DNA from: Gymnothorax reevesii
Taxonomy: Eukaryota; Chordata; Actinopteri; Anguilliformes; Muraenidae
DNA: 64,000 nt
Reading direction: 5' to 3'
NCBI GenBank assembly: GCA_029721435.1
Contig: CM056583.1
Location: 44,607,120-44,671,119 of the forward strand
This document shows positions 34,401 to 40,121 of the stretch, one piece after another; position 1 is the first letter of the stretch, and each line of letters starts with the position of its first letter. Under the pieces are notes generated by a model. That model saw only the letters and a list, made by a program, of their open reading frames with translations. It was not told the DNA's origin and searched no databases. The position numbers were made by a program, and so were the translations under genes.

Positions 34401-34795
34401 TGTCTGAATTCGGTAAAAAATCACGAAAGGTGGCTGGCCTGTTCCACGCCTGTAGCAGCATCGCAGCCAGGTATTAAAACCAGTCTTTCAGTGTACACCC
34501 CAGTCCTTATAACTACTGCCCATATGCCTCAAAGGGAGAAGACAACTCTGACAGTTAGGGCAGTTGTTCATATTTATTTGTGTTTCTATTGATTAGTGGA
34601 AATCAATGGCCTGTGGCCCCTTAATAGCTGCGTAAGCTGTATTGGACTGAATGTAATCATCTCTCTTTCTGCTTTTTGCAGCTAAAAGCGCTAGGATTTC
34701 CTGAAGGACTTGTCATACAGGCTTACTTTGCCTGTGAGAAGAACGAGAACCTGGCAGCAAACTTCCTTTTACAACAGAACTTTGATGATGACTAA
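1425..34795 (+). CDS. rad23b: RAD23 homolog B, 3' eight coding exons (5' end outside window)
   Basis: The joined exons encode about 332 residues plus part of a codon, roughly the C-terminal 85% of a ~380-residue RAD23B (human is 409). In order: the tail of the ubiquitin-like domain ([18 protein letters not shown]), a Pro/Ser/Thr/Ala linker, UBA1 ([17 protein letters not shown]), a second linker, the STI1-like XPC-binding domain ([18 protein letters not shown]), and UBA2 ([20 protein letters not shown]). The protein ends NFDDD. RAD23B binds XPC in damage recognition and carries ubiquitin conjugates to the proteasome through its UBL; it acts in nucleus and cytosol. All eight junctions have AG acceptors or GT donors and the phases join without a break. 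Ten exons in total would match the human gene if two lie upstream; I searched 1-1424 for them and found none. RAD23A is the alternative, but the linker, the UBA sequences and the klf4 neighbour favour B. Confidence 0.97.
1554..2844. mobile_element. hAT transposon, internally decayed
   Basis: Terminal inverted repeats CAGTATTTCCCAAACTGTG and, inverted at the right end, CAGCGTTTCCCAACC. It is flanked by an 8-base target duplication, ATCTAGAG at 1546-1553 and ATCTAGAC at 2845-2852 (7 of 8 match). Both the 8-base size and the ends are diagnostic of hAT. The 1.29-kb element holds only a fragment of transposase and sits just downstream of rad23b exon 3. Confidence 0.88.
2238..2615 (+). pseudogene. 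hAT transposase fragment (ZBED5/SCAND3-like)
   Basis: A 125-residue open frame inside the hAT element. The stretch [20 protein letters not shown] and the following [20 protein letters not shown], then LQVNETTDV, match the region leading to the first catalytic Asp in hAT transposases of the ZBED5/SCAND3/FAM200 type. Where those proteins have an Asp-Glu-Ser/Thr-Thr-Asp motif this has NETTD, so the expected first catalytic Asp is Asn. The N-terminal BED finger and the rest of the catalytic and dimerisation regions are missing. It is a relic, not a working gene. Confidence 0.75.
2853..3949. other. rad23b intron 3, unclassified repeat-like DNA
   Basis: AT-rich intron sequence with poly-T runs near 3309 and 3570. 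A GC-richer patch at 3076-3300 (GGGCTCGACATTCAAG, then GCAGAGCTCCCGCTGGCGCTC) looks like part of an old interspersed repeat. No gene seen. Confidence 0.5.
3950..4174 (-). pseudogene. hAT transposase N-terminal fragment (TTF-type zinc finger)
   Basis: The minus-strand frame contains [31 protein letters not shown] and LYCWDW. This resembles the start of the TTF-type zinc finger found in ZMYM/KIAA1586-like hAT transposases, where a similar string precedes YCWECLLF. The frame loses the second Cys pair and stops. No terminal repeats were found near it. Confidence 0.55.
4203..5474. other. rad23b intron 3, no recognised feature
   Basis: AT-rich intron DNA with scattered GCTAGC motifs and a poly-T at 5147. 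No coding signal. Confidence 0.55.
5660..7579. mobile_element. Unclassified inverted-repeat transposon with TAAT target duplication
   Basis: It starts GGGTCTGTCCAAGCAAAAGG and ends with the exact reverse complement (21 bases perfect). TAAT is present on both sides (5656-5659, 7580-7583). Removing the element and one TAAT restores the host transposon. The interior has repeated TCACGTATGTGATG-like motifs near 6140, 6170 and 6950 and a 66-codon open frame (6691-6891) of unknown type. A 4-base duplication recalls Sola-type elements, but the family is not established. Confidence 0.8.
6691..6891 (+). CDS. Small open frame inside the TAAT element, unknown
   Basis: Sixty-six codons, beginning [14 protein letters not shown], with no recognised domain, no signal peptide and no membrane segment. 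It may be the remains of a transposase. Coding status is doubtful. Confidence 0.15.
   Translation: MYNPDYSLNIPPNNLVANRTLIVHDDGHICNFVDGKPTSIYDSTQDTIDVKNKIGDAFILGSIIHS
7916..8751. other. rad23b intron 3 end with a GC-rich CGTCC repeat
   Basis: Mostly AT-rich. A GC-rich module at ~8328-8435 reads GAGAGCTATTGTCGTACCCC then GGCGTCCGCGTCCGTCC. It resembles the module at 11008-11120. Its class is unknown. Confidence 0.5.
8752..8954 (+). CDS. rad23b: rad23b coding exon 4 (Pro/Ser/Thr linker)
   Basis: A 203-bp exon after a TCCCTCTAG acceptor and before GTAATG. It reads [16 protein letters not shown] and continues as a Pro/Thr/Ser/Ala-rich, disordered linker with one charged patch ([16 protein letters not shown]). 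Composition, not sequence, is conserved here across RAD23 proteins. The exon ends after two bases of a Gly codon completed by the next exon. Confidence 0.92.
8955..10145. other. rad23b intron 4, no recognised feature
   Basis: AT-rich with a C10 run at 9912. No transposon ends or coding signal recognised. Confidence 0.6.
10146..10201 (+). CDS. rad23b: rad23b coding exon 5 (short linker exon)
   Basis: A 56-bp exon after TTTGCAG. It reads [18 protein letters not shown] and aligns with the human stretch SNLFEDATSAL just before UBA1. The donor is GTTAGT. It leaves one base that joins the next exon to make the Val of VTGQSYENM. It is too short to be seen as an open frame on its own and was found by splice phase and homology. 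Confidence 0.93.
10202..11202. other. rad23b intron 5, first part; GC-rich module at its end
   Basis: Intron DNA with no coding signal except short chance frames. At 11008-11120 is a dispersed-repeat module containing TGGCGTCCATCGTCGTCTGT, related in composition to the one at ~8328. Confidence 0.5.
11224..13323. mobile_element. Tc1-like inverted-repeat element nested in another transposon
   Basis: It sits exactly at a TA of the host: TA then CACTGCCCGGTCAAATAAAA on the left; TTTTTTTGCCTGGCAGAG then TA on the right. The ends are related to those of the element at 61257-62970. No transposase is readable. Inside are two long arms (about 11575-11820 and 12870-13110) that are inverted copies of one another. 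Confidence 0.75.
11575..13110. repeat. Long inverted repeat, ~240-base arms
   Basis: The left arm contains GTAGCCCAAGCTTGTTTATG and CACTTAAAATTGTAGTGGGA. The right arm contains CCACTACAATTTCAAGTGGC and AAACAAGCTTGGGCTAG in the inverse order. The arms are diverged and separated by about 1.05 kb. They lie inside the 11224-13323 element. Confidence 0.7.
13400..13599. mobile_element. 200-base GC-rich insertion, class unknown
   Basis: It interrupts the host between GCCAGTATTTTATT and CACAATAGAACAG, sequences contiguous in the copy at 38500-40121. It contains the inverted pair ATCCCCCGCCAA / TTGGCGGGGGAT, a CCGTCCGTCC motif, and ends GTAGACCATGTCGACTTGTT. A 5-base duplication (TTATT/TTGTT) is possible but imperfect. 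Confidence 0.7.
14520..15520. mobile_element. Non-autonomous hAT transposon
   Basis: It is flanked by a perfect 8-base duplication, ATCTGAAA at 14512-14519 and 15521-15528. The ends are TGGGGGTGTCAAC and, inverted at the right, TAGGGGTGTCAAC, typical hAT termini. The 1,001-base interior has no transposase. Confidence 0.88.
15586..15903. repeat. Two-copy ~170-base tandem repeat
   Basis: GATCGCCAGATGAAACTCTA at 15651 recurs as GATCACCAAATGAAGCTCTA at 15821. Both are followed by CAAAAGTCTC and TTGTAGGAGTTA. Function unknown. Confidence 0.65.
15904..17440 (-). mobile_element. Tc1/mariner transposon, nearly full length
   Basis: It has ends TAATTATTGGCACCCCTGG...GTTAAGATGTG and its inverse CACATCTTAACCAGGAGTG...ATTATA, with TA at the insertion site. 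About 1.54 kb, the usual length for Tc1. The transposase is on the minus strand and is disrupted. Confidence 0.9.
16112..17070 (-). pseudogene. Tc1 transposase pseudogene, one frameshift and one nonsense codon
   Basis: The first frame starts [20 protein letters not shown] and holds the paired helix-turn-helix DNA-binding region and the GRGRK AT-hook-like motif. The reading frame shifts in an A7 run near 16725. The second frame carries the DDE domain with all three acidic residues in sight: the Asp of [11 protein letters not shown], the Asp of FQQDNDPKH and the Glu of [15 protein letters not shown] (D-D-34-E type). The frame ends early at LVKD followed by TAA, but the family's usual tail, to GGCTKY and a stop, is still readable. 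Only two small lesions separate it from an intact frame, so the copy is fairly young. Confidence 0.88.
17441..18817. other. rad23b intron 5, end; hairpin-flanked repeat module
   Basis: At 17896-17926 is the palindrome CCCCGAAATAC / GTTTCGGGG. It is followed by CTGCCGCCGCCGCAATGTCC and a T16 run, resembling other dispersed GC-rich modules in the window. No gene. Confidence 0.5.
18818..18945 (+). CDS. rad23b: rad23b coding exon 6 (UBA1)
   Basis: Acceptor TTTGCAG, donor GTGAGT. The exon encodes [19 protein letters not shown] and the rest of the three-helix UBA1 domain ([20 protein letters not shown], then YLLT). The MGYERE loop is the ubiquitin-contact loop of UBA domains. The exon ends on a codon boundary and joins GLPSEEE in the next exon. 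Confidence 0.97.
19140..19690. repeat. ~295-base tandem duplication in rad23b intron 6
   Basis: TTTTATAGATCCTTT occurs at ~19187 and ~19481, and GAAATTTTGTCATTTAATT / GAAATTTTGCCATTTGATT at ~19350 and ~19649. Diverged two-unit duplication of ~295 bases. Confidence 0.65.
19691..21082. other. rad23b intron 6, with a GCTAGC-rich stretch
   Basis: Mostly unclassified intron DNA. 20845-21082 is dense in CTAG/GCTAGC palindromes (for example CCAGCTAGCTAGCTTG), a simple-sequence region next to the Harbinger insertion. Confidence 0.55.
22600..22815 (+). pseudogene. Harbinger Myb/SANT-like DNA-binding protein remnant
   Basis: The frame reads [20 protein letters not shown] then [20 protein letters not shown]. 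The EIKHKW-DL helix and the downstream TGGG-PS motif are characteristic of the Myb/SANT-like (NAIF1-like) accessory protein that Harbinger elements encode beside their transposase. The N-terminal helices with the first tryptophan are not in frame, so the gene is broken. Confidence 0.72.
22827..23205 (-). pseudogene. HARBI1-like transposase N-terminal remnant
   Basis: Two minus-strand frames. The upstream one includes [25 protein letters not shown]. After a frameshift near 23030, the second reads [14 protein letters not shown] and then [20 protein letters not shown] and [12 protein letters not shown]. The [10 protein letters not shown]....SQ.SVSR block is the helix-turn-helix of HARBI1-type transposases. 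The DDE catalytic half has been lost. It converges on the Myb-like remnant. Confidence 0.8.
23765..24125. repeat. Hairpin-like inverted repeat element (possible MITE)
   Basis: The left arm holds GGCTGCAGCCTTTGAAGGCT and TTTTAAGGGGT. The right arm holds the inverse, ACCCCTAAAAATAAAGCCTT then CGAAGGATGCAGCC. Arms are ~110 bases around a ~130-base loop. Target duplication not identified. Confidence 0.65.
24126..24555. other. rad23b intron 6, last part
   Basis: Unremarkable intron sequence ending in the exon 7 acceptor. No feature seen. Confidence 0.6.
24556..24694 (+). CDS. rad23b: rad23b coding exon 7 (second linker)
   Basis: Acceptor CCCCAG, donor GTATGT. The exon reads [20 protein letters not shown] and then a Ser/Thr/Pro-rich run ending STSG. 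Human has GIPGDRESQAVVDPPQ at this place. It carries one extra base that completes the Ala codon of ANPLEF in the next exon. Confidence 0.93.
25180..25307 (+). CDS. rad23b: rad23b coding exon 8 (XPC-binding domain, first part)
   Basis: Acceptor GACCCAG, donor GTGAAA. The exon encodes [20 protein letters not shown] and [20 protein letters not shown], the STI1-like helical bundle that binds XPC. Conservation with human is nearly complete. Confidence 0.97.
25308..26333. other. rad23b intron 8 with an ATT/AAT microsatellite
   Basis: AT-rich intron; 25564-25630 is an imperfect AAT / ATT trinucleotide repeat that could fold back on itself. No coding signal. Confidence 0.7.
26334..26486 (+). CDS. 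rad23b: rad23b coding exon 9 (end of XPC-binding domain, Gly-rich hinge)
   Basis: Acceptor CTATAG, donor GTAGGA, 51 codons. It reads [20 protein letters not shown], then a Gly-rich hinge ([15 protein letters not shown]) and [16 protein letters not shown] leading into UBA2. The Gly-rich hinge is shorter than in human. Confidence 0.96.
26788..28399 (-). mobile_element. Tc1/mariner transposon, full length, in a TA microsatellite
   Basis: The ends read CAGTGGCGCTTGAAAGTTTG and its exact inverse. Inverted repeats extend for ~85 bases, with a second inverted block (AATATTACATATCTGTGAG) at 26965 and 28200. TA repeats lie on both sides. Length 1,612 bases. Transposase on the minus strand, disrupted. 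Confidence 0.93.
27008..28032 (-). pseudogene. Tc1 transposase pseudogene, one frameshift and one nonsense codon
   Basis: The natural start is the ATG at 28032 ([20 protein letters not shown]). The helix-turn-helix region is followed by the GRPTK motif. Near 27595 the frame shifts by one base in a T7 run. The second frame carries [13 protein letters not shown] (first Asp), [12 protein letters not shown] (second Asp) and [16 protein letters not shown] (Glu), so the catalytic triad is intact. A TGA interrupts the frame at KIPSS, after which about 27 more codons reach a natural stop at 27008. The TGA could be a deaminated CGA. It is one of the two best-preserved transposases in the window. Confidence 0.9.
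28400..28427. repeat. TA microsatellite
   Basis: Continuation of the TA repeat (also 26765-26787) into which the Tc1 element inserted. Confidence 0.85.
28428..30079. other. rad23b intron 9, no recognised feature
   Basis: Includes a less AT-rich patch at 29160-29480 and a 76-codon plus-strand frame at 29502-29732 with no recognised family. Nothing supports a gene. Confidence 0.5.
30080..30420 (+). pseudogene. hAT transposase fragment
   Basis: Too short for an ORF scan. Translation gives [20 protein letters not shown] near 30192 and, in a neighbouring frame, [20 protein letters not shown] from 30280 and [11 protein letters not shown]. The IDEATNV motif carries the first catalytic Asp of hAT transposases. 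Stops and frame changes separate the pieces. Confidence 0.65.
30421..31069. other. rad23b intron 9, no recognised feature
   Basis: AT-rich intron DNA, no coding or repeat signal that I recognise. Confidence 0.5.
31070..32080 (+). pseudogene. Tc1-type transposase, heavily mutated
   Basis: Plus-strand translation in pieces gives [17 protein letters not shown] (from 31572), [15 protein letters not shown] (from ~31727) with the second catalytic Asp, and [20 protein letters not shown] (from ~31830) with the catalytic Glu. In-frame stops follow each piece. An insertion of ~50 bases separates the first two blocks. The element's terminal repeats were not found. Confidence 0.72.
32081..34681. other. 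rad23b intron 9, last part
   Basis: A module at 32180-32345 has the palindrome AGGGGTTCAAGCCCTAAATA and a GCCGCTTGCGGC hairpin, like other short GC-rich modules in the window. The rest is unclassified intron DNA. Short frames at 34029-34592 are not conserved genes as far as I can tell. Confidence 0.5.
34682..34795 (+). CDS. rad23b: rad23b final coding exon (UBA2 and stop)
   Basis: Acceptor TTTTTGCAG. Thirty-seven codons read [20 protein letters not shown] and [17 protein letters not shown], followed by TAA. This is UBA2, the domain reported to protect RAD23 from proteasomal unfolding. Human ends NFDED, so the C terminus is intact. The preceding intron is 8.2 kb and full of transposon copies. 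Confidence 0.97.
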   Translation, partial: LKALGFPEGLVIQAYFACEKNENLAANFLLQQNFDDD

Positions 34796-35575
34796 AGGGA
34801 GCTATGGAAATTTTGATTAATTTTTTTTTTTTGTTTTGTTTTTGATTTTTCCATTGGATTGGGGGGTGGGGAAGGCCTTTGATTTTTTTTTTCTTCTAGA
34901 TCTTGCATCAATTCATCGTCGTGGTAACACTGGATCAACATCTGTGTGAAAGGAAGAAACTATTTCAGAACACCTCAAATTTGATTTGTTGACACTGCTT
35001 TCTTCATCAGACCAAAGTGGTGTGGCCTGTTACTTTTTCATGTAGTTGGGAAGAACATGATTATCTTCTCCTCCGAATGAATGGAGAGTTCATTGCCAGA
35101 TAAATGTTTCCAAATTAGTGAGCTGCACATAGGTAATGGAATAGATTGCTATGGTATTCTCACATCAATGCTACAGTTTTTGGGTTTTTTTTTTCTTTTT
35201 CTTTTTTATTGAACAGTATTGGCTTGCCAGTGCTGTTCGAAACAGTTTTGCTGAGTAAAGCGAAATCGGAAAAGATTTTAAAATATTACCTTTTTTTTTT
35301 TTAAATTGTGATTATACTGTTTATTAATCTCAAATTAATTGGCTCCAAGTGTAGTGCATGCAATACGCTCCGTTTACATGTTTCAGGGGAGTTACTTGTA
35401 TGAAACGGTGAACTACTGCCATATTTTCATGGAGACTGAATGCAGTTCATTCTGGTGTTATCAAAGGAATTGAAGGCATGTAAATGGCTTGTAGTAGGTG
35501 TTAGTATTCACTGTTCCTATTACTACGATTTACTGTCATTTTTACAGAGAAATAAACTTTTGAATGTATGAAATT
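34796..35575 (+). other. rad23b: rad23b 3' untranslated region
   Basis: This runs from the TAA to about 20 bases past an AATAAA at 35551-35556. It is AT- and T-rich with several poly-T runs and no open frame. The exact cleavage site is inferred. Confidence 0.6.
35551..35556 (+). promoter_or_regulatory. rad23b: Probable rad23b polyadenylation signal
   Basis: A canonical AATAAA about 755 bases after the stop codon, followed by a TG/GT-rich stretch (TTGGCTTTGTTTTGG) suitable as a downstream element. An internal alternative site is possible. Confidence 0.6.
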
Positions 35576-35912
35576 GGCTTTGTTTTGGTAAGAATGGAGG
35601 TTTATTGTTTTCCTCTTTTTGCAATGGAATTGGACTGATTTAATTTTAATTTCATTACCACCAAAATGGAAGGCCTGCACTCTTCACAAACTGTCAGTCA
35701 TTAAGGTGAATGTCTTAGAGCATATGGAGTGCATTGGAGGAATTCTTCTCTCATCAGGCTTTTGGCAGGATTTAATAATGGTTCATTTTTATTGAAATTT
35801 GACATTTCCTCATCGGATTTTTGTATTGTGTGACCTGTGAGGATGATTTCTGGAAGTTAAGCTGGAAGTTAATGCGTAAGCTATGTTACAACACCGTTGA
35901 CACGGATCTTAA

Positions 35913-37791
35913 AGGGATTATTCAGATTTTTTTTCACTAAGTTATGTGAAATACTCTTTGGCAGTGGTAGTGCATGAGAGGTGACTTTTTTTTTCTGCCT
36001 CGAAGTTTCGAAAGTAGTTCCGGCTGGTTTGCTGGGGTCACCAAAATAAAGTTTTGCTTCCCAAAACAACACTTGTTTTAAAGAGTAATGTATTTGTGTC
36101 ACAAAACTATGGTAAGTAAGTAACTCACACCTCACAAATCACCTGACACTATTTTACTCTCCCTTGGTATCACTGCGCGCGTGCTATCACCTATTTCAAC
36201 GGTAACACGCTTGAATGTCGACTGCCGCGACTAAGAGCTACACAGAGAGAAGTAAGTTTATTGTGAGACTAGAAAGTACTGAAAAAAAAATGCTAATTTG
36301 TGATTCTCCTGGCTATTATAATAAAAAGTTGTCTCATTCACCTTATGTATTTCACCGGTCTGTCGGCATAACCTGAACAAATGCATCACCCCTTTTCGTT
36401 GACTCCGCCCCTCCTTGCTGCTGTCGTGGGCCCATCTTTAGCTTCTCTCACTTCCCTATCTTTCGCCATCTGATAATGTGCAGCATTGGTAAACTCTAGT
36501 TCATAAAGGTATCCCTTTTGCCTCATGGTAAAGGTAATGTCATCCTCGCTTTCGTCGTCAAACATGTTTTTGTCAATAATAGAAACCAGAGCAGTGCATT
36601 TCAAACCGTCGTTTCCTCTGCCCTGGTTGTGTAGGGACATAATTGTCCTTGCTGAAATACGCACTGCTCAGACTTAAGTCCCCCCCACCCACCCCCCCTT
36701 ACCCTGGCCTTTGTTTCAATGTTGAAACCCACGGAAAGAAGCTACAAATTTGTTTTGTTTTTGTTTTTTTCTTTATTCATAAAACATCACTGGCCATTAT
36801 TCCCATCCTCCCCACACTCACTTAAACTTAACACTGCATAATTACCTTTACTTTTTTTGTGTGAAATAATAAAGTATACTGATCACTTTTCCCGCTTTAT
36901 TTTTATTTTATTTTTTTTGCTTCCTTCTCCCCTTTGCTTTAATAATGATTGTGATTATTGTTAATTTTCTTAACTCTTCTGGTTAATATATCATATCACT
37001 CTGTCCTGACGGCTGTTTTGTTGTTTCTTTGGGCTCTATCCTGTTTTTGTTCCCCCCTCCTCTTTGTTTTTCTTTTGCATTTGTTTATTCTTATCCTTCC
37101 AAATCATCAAGCAGTTTGTTTGTTACAAGGTTGTTATTGATCAAATGTTGTATGAGTTGGATGATCTCCCTGCTGTTAAAACCCGTTCCGTATACCCTAC
37201 CCTCTCACAACTATCTCTGATGACTATTAATAAAAATAAAGCTGACCTCCCAAGAGGTGGGTTGGTGGCGGGAAGAAAAAAAAAAGCTACGGCTGCTGAA
37301 GAGCCGGGACGGGAAACCGGTGTAATCCATAAGGCGAATAAGACAGGTTTTCGTGATTACAGACGGGAAAATCACTAGTCCGCACCATTTTTCCCCTGTA
37401 TTTTCTTGTCAGACAATCAACTTGTCTCTTGAGTGTAGCTCCGTCAGGTCGCAGCAGTCGACATCCAAGCGTATTCTCTTTGGAATAGGTGATTGCATGC
37501 GCACAGTGATACTGAGGAAGAGAAAACTAGTGCCAAGTGATTGTGAAGTGTAATTTATTCACTGACCATGGTTTTGCGACACAAACATATTAGTCTTAAA
37601 AAGCCGTTGTTTGGGGGGGGGACTTTTGTAACCCCAGAAAACTAGCTGGAACTACTTACCTCAAAACTTTGCGAGGGCAGAATTCCGCTCACAGGACAGA
37701 TTAAAGAAAAAAAAATCTCCTCTCTCATACTAACTACACTGCTGAAGAGTATTTCATACTTACAAGTAAAAAAAAAATCCAAACTATCCCT
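35913..37791. mobile_element. TTAA-flanked transposon with arms longer than 300 bases
   Basis: The ends are AGGGATTATTCAGATTTTTT and, inverted at the right, AGGGATAGTTTGGATTTTTT, each next to TTAA (35909-35912, 37792-37795). The arms (about 35913-36235 and 37480-37791) can be aligned throughout, for instance AGTAGTTCCGGCTGG and AGTAGTTCCAGCTAG. TTAA duplication is seen in piggyBac and Kolobok elements. The interior ORFs are not recognised, so the class stays open. Confidence 0.82.
36386..36664 (-). CDS. Open frame in the TTAA element, unknown
   Basis: Ninety-two codons on the minus strand, with an acidic stretch (NMFDDESEDDITFTMRQKG) and no recognised domain. It starts beyond the left arm. 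It may be part of the element's decayed gene or a chance frame. Confidence 0.2.
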   Translation of the reverse strand: MRISARTIMSLHNQGRGNDGLKCTALVSIIDKNMFDDESEDDITFTMRQKGYLYELEFTNAAHYQMAKDREVREAKDGPTTAARRGGVNEKG

Positions 37792-37795
37792 TTAA

Positions 37796-38499
37796 ACGCC
37801 CATTTGCTCTGGGTGGCAATACCCATTTATTCACTTTTCTTGCTTTACCTTTGGTCATTTAATTATGCAAGTTGTTCTTATATTGAAGGGGTTTTCAGGA
37901 ATGTAGTGGGATGACTTGAAATGCTTCTCCAAACCTCTCCTGGAGAATTTAGTGGGTGGTTTGAAGTCTTCATTCTCCACTTTGATTTTGTTCTAATATC
38001 AAATTTGTCCACAAGGTGGCAAGAGAACAATGTCATCATGGAATGCGCAATCAGTAAGAGGACCTTGTCATTCTCACTTCTTGTTTTAGCAGTTTACAGT
38101 TGAGGCAGGTGACGGCAACATATTTGCCAGAATTGCTCTCGAACTTCATTTTGTTTTAAGATTGAGAACTTGCCTGGTAAAAGAACTTACTATGTTAATC
38201 ACTCCCTTGGGCTGTTAAAGTGCAGTGTTAACAGGACAAAAATAAGGCGACTCCTGGTGTAAGCCTGAAGTAATGGGTCTGGGAAATAAAAGGAATTGTG
38301 TAAATCGTTGGCTATAAAAATTATGCAATGTGTAGGCAAATTTTTTCTGTCTCCATTAAGACAGAAAAAATTCCCAAAATTCTGTCCTGGCATCTTACTA
38401 TGTGCTGATGTTCATATATGAACAGGCAGCAGCCCATCTGCATGTTATAAACACATGCTATATTGTACAAGCTGCATTCATCAATCTTCTCTGACAAAT
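37796..38499. other. Intergenic DNA, no recognised feature
   Basis: AT-rich spacer between two transposons. No gene seen. Confidence 0.5.
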
Positions 38500-40121
38500 T
38501 ACGACACCAATACCGAAATAGGTGGGACAAAGTGTAAATTATGAATAAAATCAAAATGCGATGACTTTCAAATCACACCAGCCAGCATTTTATTCACAAT
38601 AGAACAGAGATAACATGGCAAATGTTGAAACTGAGAAATTTTACAATTTTATCCACAAAAAAAAAAAAAAAGTATCCTCATTTGAAATTTGATGGCTGCT
38701 ACAAGTCTCAAAAAAGTTGGGACTGGGGCCTGTTTACCATGGTGTAGCATCCCCTCTTCTTTTTAACACAGAGTGGAGGCGTCTCGGCATTGAGGAGACA
38801 AGTTATTTGAGTTTAGCCATTGGAATTTGATCCCACTCTTGTTTAAAACAGGCTTCCAGCTGCTGGAGAGTTTTGGGTCTCCTTTGACAGACTTTTCCTT
38901 TAATTATGCGCCAAATGTTCTCAATCGGTGAAAGACCAGGACTGCAGGCAGGCCAGTTAAGCACACGGACTCTGCTACTGCAAAGCCATGCTGTTGTAAT
39001 AGCTGCAGTATGTGGTTTTGTATTGTCCTGCTGAAATACACAAGGCCTTCCCTTGAATAGGTGTCATTTGGTGGGGAGCATATGTCGCTCTAAAACCTTT
39101 ATATACCTTTCAGCATTCACGGCGCTTTTTAAAACATGCAAGTGTCCCACACCATATGCAATAATGCATCCCCATACCACCAGAGATGCTGGCTTTTGAA
39201 CTGAACGCTGATAACAAGAGGCATGGTCTTTCTCCTCTTTTGCCCGGAGGACACGAGGCCCATGATTTCCAACAAGAATGTCAAATTTGGACTCGTCTGA
39301 CCACAGGACACTTTGCTACAGTCCATTTTAAAGGAGCCTTGGCCCACAGAACACGGCGGTACTTCTGGATCATGCTCAACAATAGCTTCCTTTTTGCATG
39401 ATAAAGTTTTTGGTGGCATCTGTGGATGGCACGGTGGACTGCGTTTACAGACAGTAGTTTCTTGAAGTATTCCTGGGCCCATTTAGTAATGTCAATGACA
39501 GAATCATGCCTGTGAGTGGCGTCTGAAGGCCCGAAGATCACGGGCATCCAGTAAAGGTCTTCGGCCTTGTCCCTTACGCAGAGATTTTTCCAGTTTCTCT
39601 GAATCTTTTGATGATATTATGCGCTTTCGATGATGAGACCTTTAAAGCCTTTGCAATTTCACGTTGAGGAACATTGTTTTTAAAGTATTCCACAATTTTT
39701 TTATTTTTTTTTTACACAAGCCTTCACAGGTTGGAGAGCCTCTGGCCATCTTTAATTCTGAGAGCCTCAGCCTCTCTTAAGATATCCATTTTATAGCCAA
39801 CCATGTTACACACCTGATGCCAGTTAATTACTTGGTAAATGTTCTTTCAGCTGATTTTCTCATATATTAATAGCGTTTTCAGCCTTTTTTTTTTTTTTTT
39901 TTTGCCTGTGTCCCAACTTTTATGAGATCTGTTGCGGCCAGGAAATTTGAAATAAGCTCATTTTGTGGATAAGAATGTAAAATGTCTCAGTTTCAACATT
40001 TGAAATGTTATCTATGTTCTATTGTAAATAACATATTGGCTCATGTGATCTGAAAGTCATTGCATTATGATTTTATTCGCAATTTACACTTTGTCCCAAC
40101 TATTTCGGAATTGGGGTTGTA
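38500..40121 (-). mobile_element. IS630/Tc1-type transposon, full length, uninterrupted
   Basis: The ends are ACACCAATACCGAAATAGGT (left) and the inverse of TACAACCCCAATTCCGAAATAG (right), continuing GGGACAAAGTGTAAATT on both sides. About 1.62 kb. This is the best reference copy here for the family found at 5475-7915, 11203-15585, 54540-54860 and 56690-57712. Confidence 0.88.
38720..39800 (-). pseudogene. IS630/Tc1-type transposase, frameshifted
   Basis: Two minus-strand frames are readable. One has HDSVIDITKWAQEYFKKLLS then VNAVHRAIHRCHQKLYHAKR, a helix-turn-helix region, then VLWAKAPLKWTV. The catalytic region downstream is broken by several frame changes and stops. Confidence 0.75.
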
